Source: Brevundimonas sp. UBA4609 (lineage in GTDB: Bacteria; Pseudomonadota; Alphaproteobacteria; Caulobacterales; Caulobacteraceae). From it: a DNA stretch of 28,156 nucleotides. Shown here piece after piece: positions 16,148-23,593 of this stretch. Position numbers and translations under genes: made by a program. Position 1 is the first letter of the stretch. Every line of letters begins with the position of its first letter. Location of the stretch: positions 1 to 28,156 of the forward strand of contig DGIZ01000209.1 in NCBI GenBank assembly GCA_002386585.1, written 5' to 3'. The notes under the pieces are model-generated. The model searched no databases and was not told where the DNA came from. It saw only the letters and a list, made by a program, of their open reading frames with translations.

Positions 16148-17461
16148 GTGCAGTTGTCATCTAAGAAATCATGGTTTGTCGGCCTGGCGGCCGCCCTTCT
16201 GGCCTCGACCCCGGCGGTCGCGCAGCAGGCGGCCTCGGCGCCGGGCGTCTCCTATATTCATGCCGGGCGCCTGCTGGCTGACCCGGCGACCGGCCGCGTG
16301 GCTCAGAACCAGACCCTGGTGATCGAGAACGGCCGCGTGCGCGAGATCGTCGACGGCTTCGTCGGCCAAGGCGACGTGGTCGACCTGTCCGACAAGTTCG
16401 TGCTGCCGGGCCTGATCGACAGCCACGTCCACATCACCAATCAGCAGGGCGAAGGCAACCGCGTCGCCCGCTTCACCAACACCGCCGCTGACTCCGCCGT
16501 ACAGGGCGCGGCCTATGCCCTGGTGACGCTGCAAGCCGGCTTCACCACCGTCGCCGACCTGGGCGGCGCCAGCGACGCCGTCATCGCCCTGCGCAACGGC
16601 ATCGCGGCGGGCAAGATTCCCGGCCCGCGCCTGCTGGTCTCGGCCGGCACGGTGACTCCGCACGGCGGCCACGGCGACGCCAACGGCGTGAACAGCGCCC
16701 TGGTGCCGGTGCTGCGTCAGAACGGCGTCTGCTCCGGCGCCGACGACTGCCGTCGCTCGGTGCGCGAGCGCGTGCGCGCGGGCGCCGACATCATCAAGAT
16801 CACGGCCACGGGCGGCGTCCTGTCCGACACCGGCGCGGGCCTGAACCAGCAATTCTCGAACGAGGAACTGCAGGCCATCGTCGAGACCGCGCACTTCATG
16901 GGCCGCACGGTGACCGCCCACGCCCACGGCACGGACGGCATCAACAGCTTCCTGCGCGCCGGCGGCGATTCGATCGAGCACGGCACCTTCCTGGACGACG
17001 AATCCATCCGCATCTTCAAGGCCAACAACGGCTGGCTGGTGCCGACCCTGCTGGCCGGCGACTTCGTCGCTCGCGAAGCCGCGCGTCCCGAAACCTTCTT
17101 CACCCCGAACCAGCGCAAGAAGTCGCTGGAAGCCGGTCCGCAGATGCTGGACATGGCCCGCCGCGCTCACCGCGCCGGCGTCCAGATCGCCTTCGGCACC
17201 GACACCGGCGTCTCGCCGCACGGTGAAAACGCCAAGGAGTTCGCCCTGCTGGTTCAGGCCGGCCTGACCCCGCTGGAAGCCGTCCGCGCCGCCACCGTCG
17301 GCGCCGCGACCCACTTCCGCCTGCAGGACGAGATCGGTCGCCTGACGCCCGGCTACGCCGCCGACGTCATTGCCGTCTCGGGCGATCCGCTGAGCGACGT
17401 CACCACCCTGGAGCACGTCAAATACGTGATGAAGGGCGGCGTGACCTATCGCAACGACTGA
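16148..17461 (+). CDS. Secreted metal-dependent amidohydrolase, dipeptidase-like
   Basis: This 437-residue amidohydrolase-superfamily enzyme has an N-terminal signal peptide ending at about AVAQ (residue 26). All binuclear-metal ligands are visible: H93 and H95 in DSHVHI, the carboxylated K217 in IIKITATGG, H258/H260 in TAHAHG, H278 in SIEHGT and D352 in FGTDTG. This pattern fits the group of periplasmic enzymes once mislabelled as prolidases or imidazolonepropionase-like, which includes Caulobacter dipeptidases acting on L-Xaa-L-Arg/Lys and the ochratoxin-A-cleaving ADH3 type. It therefore probably hydrolyses a peptide or amide bond in the periplasm. GTG start with GGAGGAGG just upstream. 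It follows a TBDR in the same direction and ends before a clear terminator, so the two form an uptake-and-cleave unit. The actual substrate is not determined. Confidence 0.88.
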   Translation: MQLSSKKSWFVGLAAALLASTPAVAQQAASAPGVSYIHAGRLLADPATGRVAQNQTLVIENGRVREIVDGFVGQGDVVDLSDKFVLPGLIDSHVHITNQQGEGNRVARFTNTAADSAVQGAAYALVTLQAGFTTVADLGGASDAVIALRNGIAAGKIPGPRLLVSAGTVTPHGGHGDANGVNSALVPVLRQNGVCSGADDCRRSVRERVRAGADIIKITATGGVLSDTGAGLNQQFSNEELQAIVETAHFMGRTVTAHAHGTDGINSFLRAGGDSIEHGTFLDDESIRIFKANNGWLVPTLLAGDFVAREAARPETFFTPNQRKKSLEAGPQMLDMARRAHRAGVQIAFGTDTGVSPHGENAKEFALLVQAGLTPLEAVRAATVGAATHFRLQDEIGRLTPGYAADVIAVSGDPLSDVTTLEHVKYVMKGGVTYRND

Positions 17462-17500
17462 CCGCCGACGCCTCGGCGTCCGTGATCGGAAGAATCTGAA

Positions 17501-17526
17501 GGGGCGGCGCGAGCCGCCCCTTTTTT
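17501..17526 (+). terminator. Intrinsic terminator of the receptor-amidohydrolase unit
   Basis: A perfect 8-bp stem (GGGGCGGC, GCCGCCCC) with a GCGA tetraloop is followed directly by six Ts. It lies 40 bases past the amidohydrolase stop. The opposite strand lacks a long T run, so it serves the rightward transcript; the converging hydrolase gene ends 36 bases further on. Confidence 0.93.
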
Positions 17527-17561
17527 GCGCCCGGCTCTCAGTCAGCCTTCGGCAGGCTCCG

Positions 17562-18890
17562 CTATTGGCCGCCCATAGCCGGCGCATAGTCCTCGTCGAA
17601 GAAGCAGGCGGCGTCATAGCGCGCCCGCGCCGCTTCGCAGAGCGCCGCCACCGAGCGCGGCTCCGGTTTCGTTCCACCGTCTATCCAGGCCATCAGCGCC
17701 TCGAAAACCGCGACGTATTCCGGCGGGCTGAGGGCGCTGTGCGACGCCTCGTCGGTGAAGGTCTGCACCAGCAGGCTTGAGCGCCCCGCCGCCGCCACGC
17801 GGTCACGATAGGCCGCCTCGTGCCAGACGAAGGCCGTAGGGTCGTCCTTGCCGTGAATGGTGATCGTCGGAGCCACGATCAGGCCGGACAGGTCCGCATC
17901 GTAGGCCAGACGCGCCACGCCCATGGGGTCCGCAGCGAACCGCTCGACCCCCGCGTTCAGCGCCGCATCGTCGTGCGAGCCCTGATAGACGGTCCGGCTG
18001 TTGTCGAACGGATTGAGGCCGTCCAGACGCCGCTGCACCAGATCCTGGAACAGGAAGGTCCCCCAGGCCAGGTGAGAGACAAGCTGGCCCTCGCCTATGC
18101 CCACGACGTTGAGAATATCGGCCAGCCGCCGCTTCTGCTCCGGCGAGCGTTCGGTCTCAGCCAGGCCGACGCCCGTGCAGGCCTGCACCCGCTGGGCCAG
18201 TTGGGCGCGGGTCAGGCGGACGCCCTCGGGCAGGCCCTGCCAGACCGGATACTGCGCCTCGTCGGGCGCCGGATGGTTCTGGCAGTAATACTGATAGACC
18301 GCACGTAGATCGGCGCGGAACCTGTAGGCCTCGGTCCCGCCCGCCAGGACGCCGCTGGTGAGGACCACGCCGTCCCAGACCACCTGGCCCTCGGCGTCGC
18401 GCGCATAGAGCTCGGCCGCCTTGGCCGCGACATTGCCGCCCCAGGACTGGCCGTGCAGCAGGGTGCGGCGCGGACGTCCGAAGGCGTCCCAGAAGATCTG
18501 GCGCAGATCGTCGGTGTCCTCGGCGGCCATGCGCACGCCGTAGCCGCCCCGGCGATAGGTCGAGCCGGCCCAGGCGAAGCCCTCCTTCACCGTCATGGAG
18601 AAGCGTTCCAGATCCTCCAGCGGATCATCGGCCCTGGGAGCGCCCGTGCGCGGCCCGCCATGAGCGTGGACAATCAGCGAGCCGTTCCAATTCTCGGGCA
18701 CGGCGATCCAGTAGTAGCCGCCCTTGGCCGCCCGCCCCGACCAGCAGTGCGCCTGCTGAGGAAGGAAATCGGGACAGACGGCCGGGGCGGGCGCCGGCGA
18801 CGAAGCCGCAGGCGCATCCTGGGCGGCGGCGAAGGGCGCGCCGGTCAGCGTGACGGCGGCGGCCGCCGCCAGCATCGAAAACAGACGCAT
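17562..18890 (-). CDS. Secreted alpha/beta hydrolase
   Basis: This 442-residue alpha/beta-hydrolase-fold protein has a signal peptide ending near AAAQ (residue 24) and then an Ala/Pro-rich linker. The nucleophile elbow is GQSWGG with S149. An acid is likely D349 or D350 in IHGKDDPT, and H384 in EASHSAL completes the triad. HAHGG at 75-79 is a probable oxyanion-hole motif. Six cysteines (39, 49, 203, 238, 418, 429) are consistent with three disulfides in the periplasm. An esterase, tannase/feruloyl-esterase-like or peptidase activity is possible; I cannot tell which. GAGGAGG precedes the ATG by about 8 bases, and the gene begins 18 bases after the upstream TonB-dependent receptor, so they are co-transcribed. 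Confidence 0.85.
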   Translation of the reverse strand: MRLFSMLAAAAAVTLTGAPFAAAQDAPAASSPAPAPAVCPDFLPQQAHCWSGRAAKGGYYWIAVPENWNGSLIVHAHGGPRTGAPRADDPLEDLERFSMTVKEGFAWAGSTYRRGGYGVRMAAEDTDDLRQIFWDAFGRPRRTLLHGQSWGGNVAAKAAELYARDAEGQVVWDGVVLTSGVLAGGTEAYRFRADLRAVYQYYCQNHPAPDEAQYPVWQGLPEGVRLTRAQLAQRVQACTGVGLAETERSPEQKRRLADILNVVGIGEGQLVSHLAWGTFLFQDLVQRRLDGLNPFDNSRTVYQGSHDDAALNAGVERFAADPMGVARLAYDADLSGLIVAPTITIHGKDDPTAFVWHEAAYRDRVAAAGRSSLLVQTFTDEASHSALSPPEYVAVFEALMAWIDGGTKPEPRSVAALCEAARARYDAACFFDEDYAPAMGGQ

Positions 18891-18908
18891 CCCTATCGCC
18901 TCCTCAGA

Positions 18909-21900
18909 TCAGAACGACTTGGTGGCCGTGACGTACCAATAGCGGCCCCACGGGCTGTGCACCGAGCCGCGATAGCCGTTGTCGGCCAGCGGCGGTCCCT
19001 GATCCGTCAGGTCGCGGACGCCCAGACGCAGGCGCGTCTCGGCCGGGAATTCATAGTCGACATAGGCGTTGACGGTCTGGCGGGCGTCGACGACCCACGG
19101 GTCGCCCGAGGCGCCCAGCAGGCCGGGCTGCTGGAAGTCGCTGATGTACTGGGTCGTCATCCCTGCGCGCCAAGGGCCCTTGCGCCAGGTCAGGCTGGCG
19201 TTGAGGCGCCATTCTGGACGCCCGTTCTGCCCCACCAGTTGCGAGGAGTCCGGCAGGGTCGTGCCGGCATTGATCGTTCCGGCCTCGCGGGCGGCGTACA
19301 GCTCATTGACGATATCGCCCGGATCGCGCGTGAATTCGTCCAGCTTGCTGGCGTTCACATTGACGATGAAGGTGCCGTACTTGGTGCGACGCAGCGACCA
19401 GTTCATGGCCAGGTCCAGGCCGCTGACGGTCTGGGGCTGAAGGTTGATGAAGCGGTCGTTGATCGAGACCACCTCGCCCACCGGGGTCAGGCCCGTGCCC
19501 TGGAACAGCAGGATGTCCTCGGGCGTCGGCGCGCGACGGTTGACCAGCGGATTGGAGCCGCCTTCGACGCGGTTCAGGTAGTCCAGCGCCAGGGCCGTCT
19601 GGGCGCCCAGCAGGCCGACGATCTTCTCCTGCTCGATCCGCCACTTGTCGATGGTGAAGGTGAAGGCGCCGAAACGCTCGGGGATGAAGGAGGGCTGCAG
19701 CACCAGGCCGTAGGAGGTGTTGGTGCTCTCTTCCGGCTCCAGGTCCGGGTTGCCCGCGACAAGCAGGGAGGCGCCCGAGGTGTTCTGCGAACACTGCGAG
19801 AAGTTGCTGATGCGGCCGGCGCGCAGATCGGCCTCGCAGCGGACATAGTCCGTGCCGCTGGCCAGACGGGCGTATTCCGTGGCGTGGGTCTGCTCCAGGT
19901 TCGGCGCGCGGAAGCCTTGCGAATAGGAGCCGCGGACCCGCACGCCCGGAACCACGTCCCAGGCCGCGGCGATCTTCGGCTTGGCCACCGAGCCGAAGTC
20001 GGAATAGTGCTCGTACCGGCCCGCCAGCTGCACATCTAGCTGATAGACCAGAGGAATGTTCATCTCGGGCGAGACCACCGGCACGGCGAACTCGACATAG
20101 GTCGAGAAGACCTCACGGCTGCCCGAGGTGTCGGGGTTGGGGCTGACGGCCGAGACGTTGGACAGGTTGGTCTCGCCGCTGACCATGTCGGTGAAGGTGT
20201 AGGTGCCGTCCAGATTGGCGTCGCGGTCGTCCTTCTGGGTCTCGCGGCGCGCCTCGACGCCGAAGGCCATGCCGACCGGCCCGCCCGGCAGCTGGAACAG
20301 GTCGCCGCGCGACAGCTTGAAATCCGCCATGGTCAGGGTCGTGCGCGACACCCGACGCAGGTCGAAGACGATGGCGTCGATCGCCGCCTGCGAACTGGGC
20401 GAGCAGTCGCCATAGCTGGTGGTGGCGACGCAACCGCCGCTGAAGGGGTTGTAGGCGTCGGGCGTCGACAGGGCCAACTGCTTCTGCAGGGCCGTCATAT
20501 TGACGTTGGGCGAGACGTCCTTGGCCTCGGCCTCGGAGTAGACGACCGCCGTCTCCCAGTTGAAGCCGCGCCACTCGCCGCGCAGGCCGCCCAGCAAACG
20601 CGCCTGATAGTTGTCGACCTTCACCACCTGGAAGCCGGTGTCGACGAAGCGGTAGTTGGTCATCAGGACCGGCAGGCCCTCGGCTGGAACGCCGGTCAGA
20701 CCCGGCAGGCGGTTCGGATTGGCCGTGCCGTCGGCGAAGGTCACCGGGCCGAAGGGGTTGTAGTAGTTGCTGGCCGGAATCCAGATGTCATTGAGGTTGA
20801 CCACCGGCGGCTGCACGGCGCGGCTGTGGGCGCTGTAATAGCCGACCTCGCCGAAGGCCTCGATGCTGTCGGTCAGGTCATAGCGACCCGTCAGGAACAG
20901 GTTCAGCCGCTCGACCGACGGGCGCACCGTCGTCTCATGACGGGTGTCGTAGCGCATGTCGCGATGAGCACGGTTGAAGTTGTGGTTGCCCGCCTCAAGG
21001 CAGATGTCGTTGCCGACGTCGACGGCGCATCCGAAGCTGCCGGGTTGATAGTGGAAGGCCCCGGCTGAGTTGGTTACGGCCACGCCGTTCGAGCTGATCA
21101 CCGGGCGCGAGCCGACCGAGAGGCGCGCCCACGGCGTATGCGAGGAGCGGCCGTCCAGCGACTGGACGTCGGCGAAATCGGGATGGTCAGCGAATAGCGG
21201 GCGCAGGTCGTCCGAGCGGGTGAAGTCCTGATCCGACGCCCACAGGGCCGTGCGCTGGGCGTAGTTGGCGAACAGGGAGACGTTGCCGCGATCGAAATTC
21301 TTGCCCGTGAACAGGTTGAACTCGGTGTCGCGCATCTGCGTGCCCTCGGCGCCGCCGTAGCGGGCGCTGACCGTCAGACCGTCGATGTTGTCGCGCAGGA
21401 CGGTGTTGACCACGCCCGCCACCGCATCGGCGCCATAGATGGCGGCCGCGCCGTCCAGCAGGACCTCCAGCCGCTCCAGCCCTGACACCGGAATGGCGTT
21501 GGAGTTGTAGCTCAGCACCGGCACCGTGCCGGTGTCCGAGGTGCCCTGACTGGTCGGGTGCTGGACCAGACGACGGCCGTTCAGCAGCACCAGGGTGTTG
21601 CCCACGCCCAGCGAGCGCAGATTGACCGAGTTCACATCGCCGCGCGCCGAGTTCGAGGTCTGGGGATTGTTGGCGGAATCGAACAGGACGTCGCCCATCT
21701 GCGGGATGGTCCGCATCAGCTCGTCGCCGGTCGTGGCGCCGGTGGCCTCGATCTGCTCGCGGTCGGCCACCACCACCGGCAGGGCCGCCGTGGTGCGCGC
21801 GCCGCGGATGTTGGTGCCGACGACGACGATGTCCTCGACCTGGGTGGGCTCGGCGGGCAGGGCCTCCTGGGCCAGGGCCGCCCCGGCGAACAGGACGGTC

Positions 21901-21944
21901 GATGCGGTCGTCGCCATCAGGGCGATCTTGGATGGGTTTCTCAT
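18909..21944 (-). CDS. TonB-dependent outer-membrane receptor
   Basis: This 1011-residue TBDR has a signal peptide ending at ALAQ (residue 25/26), a TonB-box-like VEDIVVVGTNI, and a plug with LRSLGVGNTLVLLNGRRL and DGAAAIYGADAVAGVVNTVL. The beta-barrel ends in YWYVTATKSF. Paired cysteines (FGCAVD/DICLE, GGCVAT/GDCSPS, RCEADL/SQCSQ) suggest loop disulfides. The ATG at 21944 is chosen because GGGAGAG lies 5-6 bases upstream and it begins a proper signal peptide; the longer frame up to 22181 would run into dctA. It lies 56 bases after dctA and 18 bases before the secreted hydrolase on the same strand. The setting suggests the receptor, hydrolase and symporter share a substrate, probably one that yields a C4-dicarboxylate, but this is inference. 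Confidence 0.93.
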   Translation of the reverse strand: MRNPSKIALMATTASTVLFAGAALAQEALPAEPTQVEDIVVVGTNIRGARTTAALPVVVADREQIEATGATTGDELMRTIPQMGDVLFDSANNPQTSNSARGDVNSVNLRSLGVGNTLVLLNGRRLVQHPTSQGTSDTGTVPVLSYNSNAIPVSGLERLEVLLDGAAAIYGADAVAGVVNTVLRDNIDGLTVSARYGGAEGTQMRDTEFNLFTGKNFDRGNVSLFANYAQRTALWASDQDFTRSDDLRPLFADHPDFADVQSLDGRSSHTPWARLSVGSRPVISSNGVAVTNSAGAFHYQPGSFGCAVDVGNDICLEAGNHNFNRAHRDMRYDTRHETTVRPSVERLNLFLTGRYDLTDSIEAFGEVGYYSAHSRAVQPPVVNLNDIWIPASNYYNPFGPVTFADGTANPNRLPGLTGVPAEGLPVLMTNYRFVDTGFQVVKVDNYQARLLGGLRGEWRGFNWETAVVYSEAEAKDVSPNVNMTALQKQLALSTPDAYNPFSGGCVATTSYGDCSPSSQAAIDAIVFDLRRVSRTTLTMADFKLSRGDLFQLPGGPVGMAFGVEARRETQKDDRDANLDGTYTFTDMVSGETNLSNVSAVSPNPDTSGSREVFSTYVEFAVPVVSPEMNIPLVYQLDVQLAGRYEHYSDFGSVAKPKIAAAWDVVPGVRVRGSYSQGFRAPNLEQTHATEYARLASGTDYVRCEADLRAGRISNFSQCSQNTSGASLLVAGNPDLEPEESTNTSYGLVLQPSFIPERFGAFTFTIDKWRIEQEKIVGLLGAQTALALDYLNRVEGGSNPLVNRRAPTPEDILLFQGTGLTPVGEVVSINDRFINLQPQTVSGLDLAMNWSLRRTKYGTFIVNVNASKLDEFTRDPGDIVNELYAAREAGTINAGTTLPDSSQLVGQNGRPEWRLNASLTWRKGPWRAGMTTQYISDFQQPGLLGASGDPWVVDARQTVNAYVDYEFPAETRLRLGVRDLTDQGPPLADNGYRGSVHSPWGRYWYVTATKSF

Positions 21945-21957
21945 GTCTCTCTCCCAG

Positions 21958-21973
21958 TCGCCGTGTGCGGCGA
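21958..21973 (-). other. Hairpin just upstream of the receptor ribosome-binding site
   Basis: A perfect 6-bp stem (TCGCCG, CGGCGA) with a 4-base loop sits in the 56-base gap after dctA and directly before the GGGAGAG ribosome-binding site of the receptor. There is no T tract, so it is not a classical terminator. It could set the ratio of receptor to transporter. Confidence 0.45.
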
Positions 21974-22000
21974 TCATGTCGTTGAGGACGTGGTTCAGGG

Positions 22001-23356
22001 TCAGTCGTCGGCCAGCACCAGGTCGTCGCCCGGCCCGGCGGCGGGATCCGGCGCGGCGGCCAGGGGCTGAGGCCCGCCGTCCAGCGCGGCCTTCAGCGCA
22101 TCGCGGTCCAATTCGCCTTCCCAGCGGGCGACGACGATGGTGGCCACGGCGTTGCCGATGAAGTTGGTCAGGGCGCGGCATTCGCTCATGAAGCGGTCGA
22201 TGCCCAGGATCAGCGCCATGCCCGCCACCGGCACCGAAGGCACCACCGACAGGGTGGCCGCCAGGGTGATGAAGCCCGCGCCGGTGATCCCGGCCGCCCC
22301 CTTGGACGACAGCATGGCCACCAGCAGCAGCAGGATCTGATCCTGCAGGCTCAGGTCGATATTCAGCGCCTGGGCGATGAACAGGGCCGCCATCGTCATG
22401 TAGATGTTGGTGCCGTCCAGATTGAACGAATAGCCGGTCGGCACGACCAGGCCGACCACCGACTTGGCGGCGCCCGCGCGCTCCATCTTGGAGATCAGGC
22501 TGGGCAGGGCCGCCTCGGAGCTGGAGGTGCCCAGCACCAGCAGCAACTCCTCCTTCAGATAGCGGATCAGCTTCAGGATGTTGAAGCCGTTGGCGATGGC
22601 GACCAGACCCAGCACCCCCACCACGAAGATGGCGGACGTCAGATAGAAGGTGGCGATCAGGGCGAACAGGTTCGCGACCGAGGCGATGCCGTAGGCGCCG
22701 ATGGTGAAGGCGAAGGCCCCGAAGGCGCCGATCGGCGCCGCCTTCATCAGGATGGCGACCAGTTTGAAGAAGGCCGCGCTGACCGACTCTAGGAAGGTCA
22801 TCACCGGCTTGCCCAGATCGCCGATCATGGCCAGGGCGATGCCGAACAGGATGGAGACGAACAGGACCTGCAGGATGTTGCCGGTCGAAAAGGCGCTGAC
22901 CACGGTGTCGGGAATGATGCCCGTCAGGAAGCCGACGATGGTGCTTTCATGCGCCGCCTGGGCGTACTGGGCCACCGCGCCCCTATCCAGGGTGGCTGGA
23001 TCGATGTTCAGACCGTGGCCGGGCCGCACGACGTTGGCGATGATCAGGCCGACGATCAGCGCCAGGGTCGAAAAGACCAGGAAGTAGCCAAAGGCCTTGG
23101 CCGCCACCCGGCCGACGCGGCCGATGTCGCGCATCCCGGCGATGCCGGTGACGATGGTCAGGAAGATCACCGGCGCGATCACCATCTTCACCAACTTGAT
23201 GAAGGCGTCGCCCAGCGGCTTCAGGCTTTCCCCGACGTTCGGCCAGAAATGGCCGATCGCGCCGCCCAGCACGATGGCGACGAGCACCTGGAAATAGAGA
23301 TGCCGATAGAAGGGGCGGCGCGCGACAGCCGCCGTCTCTGACGCGATGGGAATCAA
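22001..23356 (-). CDS. dctA: C4-dicarboxylate:cation symporter DctA
   Basis: This 451-residue inner-membrane symporter imports succinate, fumarate and malate with protons or Na+. It shows the full DAACS signature: a reentrant-loop serine motif [10 protein letters not shown] at 276-285, [12 protein letters not shown] at about 310-321, and [13 protein letters not shown] near 386-398. IGHFWP and [17 protein letters not shown] near the N-terminus match E. coli DctA closely. The start is TTG at 23356, preferred because AGGAG lies 8 bases upstream and the length then matches the family; a GTG at 23419 would add 21 unlikely residues. The C-terminal Pro/Ala/Asp-rich tail is variable. It is divergent from dctBD and heads a transcript that continues into the receptor and hydrolase genes. 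Confidence 0.94.
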   Translation of the reverse strand: MIPIASETAAVARRPFYRHLYFQVLVAIVLGGAIGHFWPNVGESLKPLGDAFIKLVKMVIAPVIFLTIVTGIAGMRDIGRVGRVAAKAFGYFLVFSTLALIVGLIIANVVRPGHGLNIDPATLDRGAVAQYAQAAHESTIVGFLTGIIPDTVVSAFSTGNILQVLFVSILFGIALAMIGDLGKPVMTFLESVSAAFFKLVAILMKAAPIGAFGAFAFTIGAYGIASVANLFALIATFYLTSAIFVVGVLGLVAIANGFNILKLIRYLKEELLLVLGTSSSEAALPSLISKMERAGAAKSVVGLVVPTGYSFNLDGTNIYMTMAALFIAQALNIDLSLQDQILLLLVAMLSSKGAAGITGAGFITLAATLSVVPSVPVAGMALILGIDRFMSECRALTNFIGNAVATIVVARWEGELDRDALKAALDGGPQPLAAAPDPAAGPGDDLVLADD

Positions 23357-23535
23357 GAAGGTCGCTCCTGATGGCGAGCAGCACGCTCGCGGATTTCCTC
23401 TCGGCGCGATCTTCGCCACGCTTCGACCTCAGTGTGGCCACAGCGCCGCCAGGAGGAAACGGCGCCCGAAATATTAATCAACCCATTGACAATAAATGTT
23501 ATTTTTACACGCCGCATTTCAAGGACATGCGTTTA
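23357..23535. promoter_or_regulatory. dctA upstream region with an AT-rich core
   Basis: Between dctA and the tandem dyads lies a region with a pronounced AT-rich block at about 23470-23510, unusual in this GC-rich window. It includes TTGACA at 23486-23491 on the plus strand, without a convincing -10. On the minus strand only weak GG-N10-GC pairs resemble a sigma-54 -24/-12 promoter (near 23436-23451), and none matches TGGCAC-N5-TTGC well. The transcription start of dctA is not assignable by eye. Confidence 0.4.
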
Positions 23536-23584
23536 GTGCGAAATACCGCTCGAACTTGTGGCGCAAAAGTGCGAAATACCGCAC
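23536..23584. promoter_or_regulatory. Tandem dyads, probable DctD binding sites
   Basis: Two 16-base sites with identical left 13 bases: GTGCG-AAATAC-CGCTC at 23536-23551 and GTGCG-AAATAC-CGCAC at 23569-23584. The second is a perfect 5-bp inverted repeat with a 6-base spacer; the first has one mismatch. They are 33 bases apart, about three helical turns, so would face the same side of DNA. They lie about 180-230 bases upstream of dctA and end 9 bases before the dctB ATG. Tandem sites upstream of dctA are known for DctD in rhizobia; assigning these to the DctD here is inference. Confidence 0.72.
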
Positions 23585-23593
23585 ATTGAGAAG

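Noticed and set aside
21945..22181. N-terminal extension of the second receptor into dctA
   Set aside because: It is an out-of-frame read of dctA sequence. The ATG at 21944 has a good ribosome-binding site and begins a normal signal peptide.
23434..23451. Possible sigma-54 promoter upstream of dctA
   Set aside because: Only the GG-N10-GC skeleton is present (TGGCGG then TGGCC). The match to TGGCAC-N5-TTGC is poor and the same skeleton recurs by chance in GC-rich DNA.
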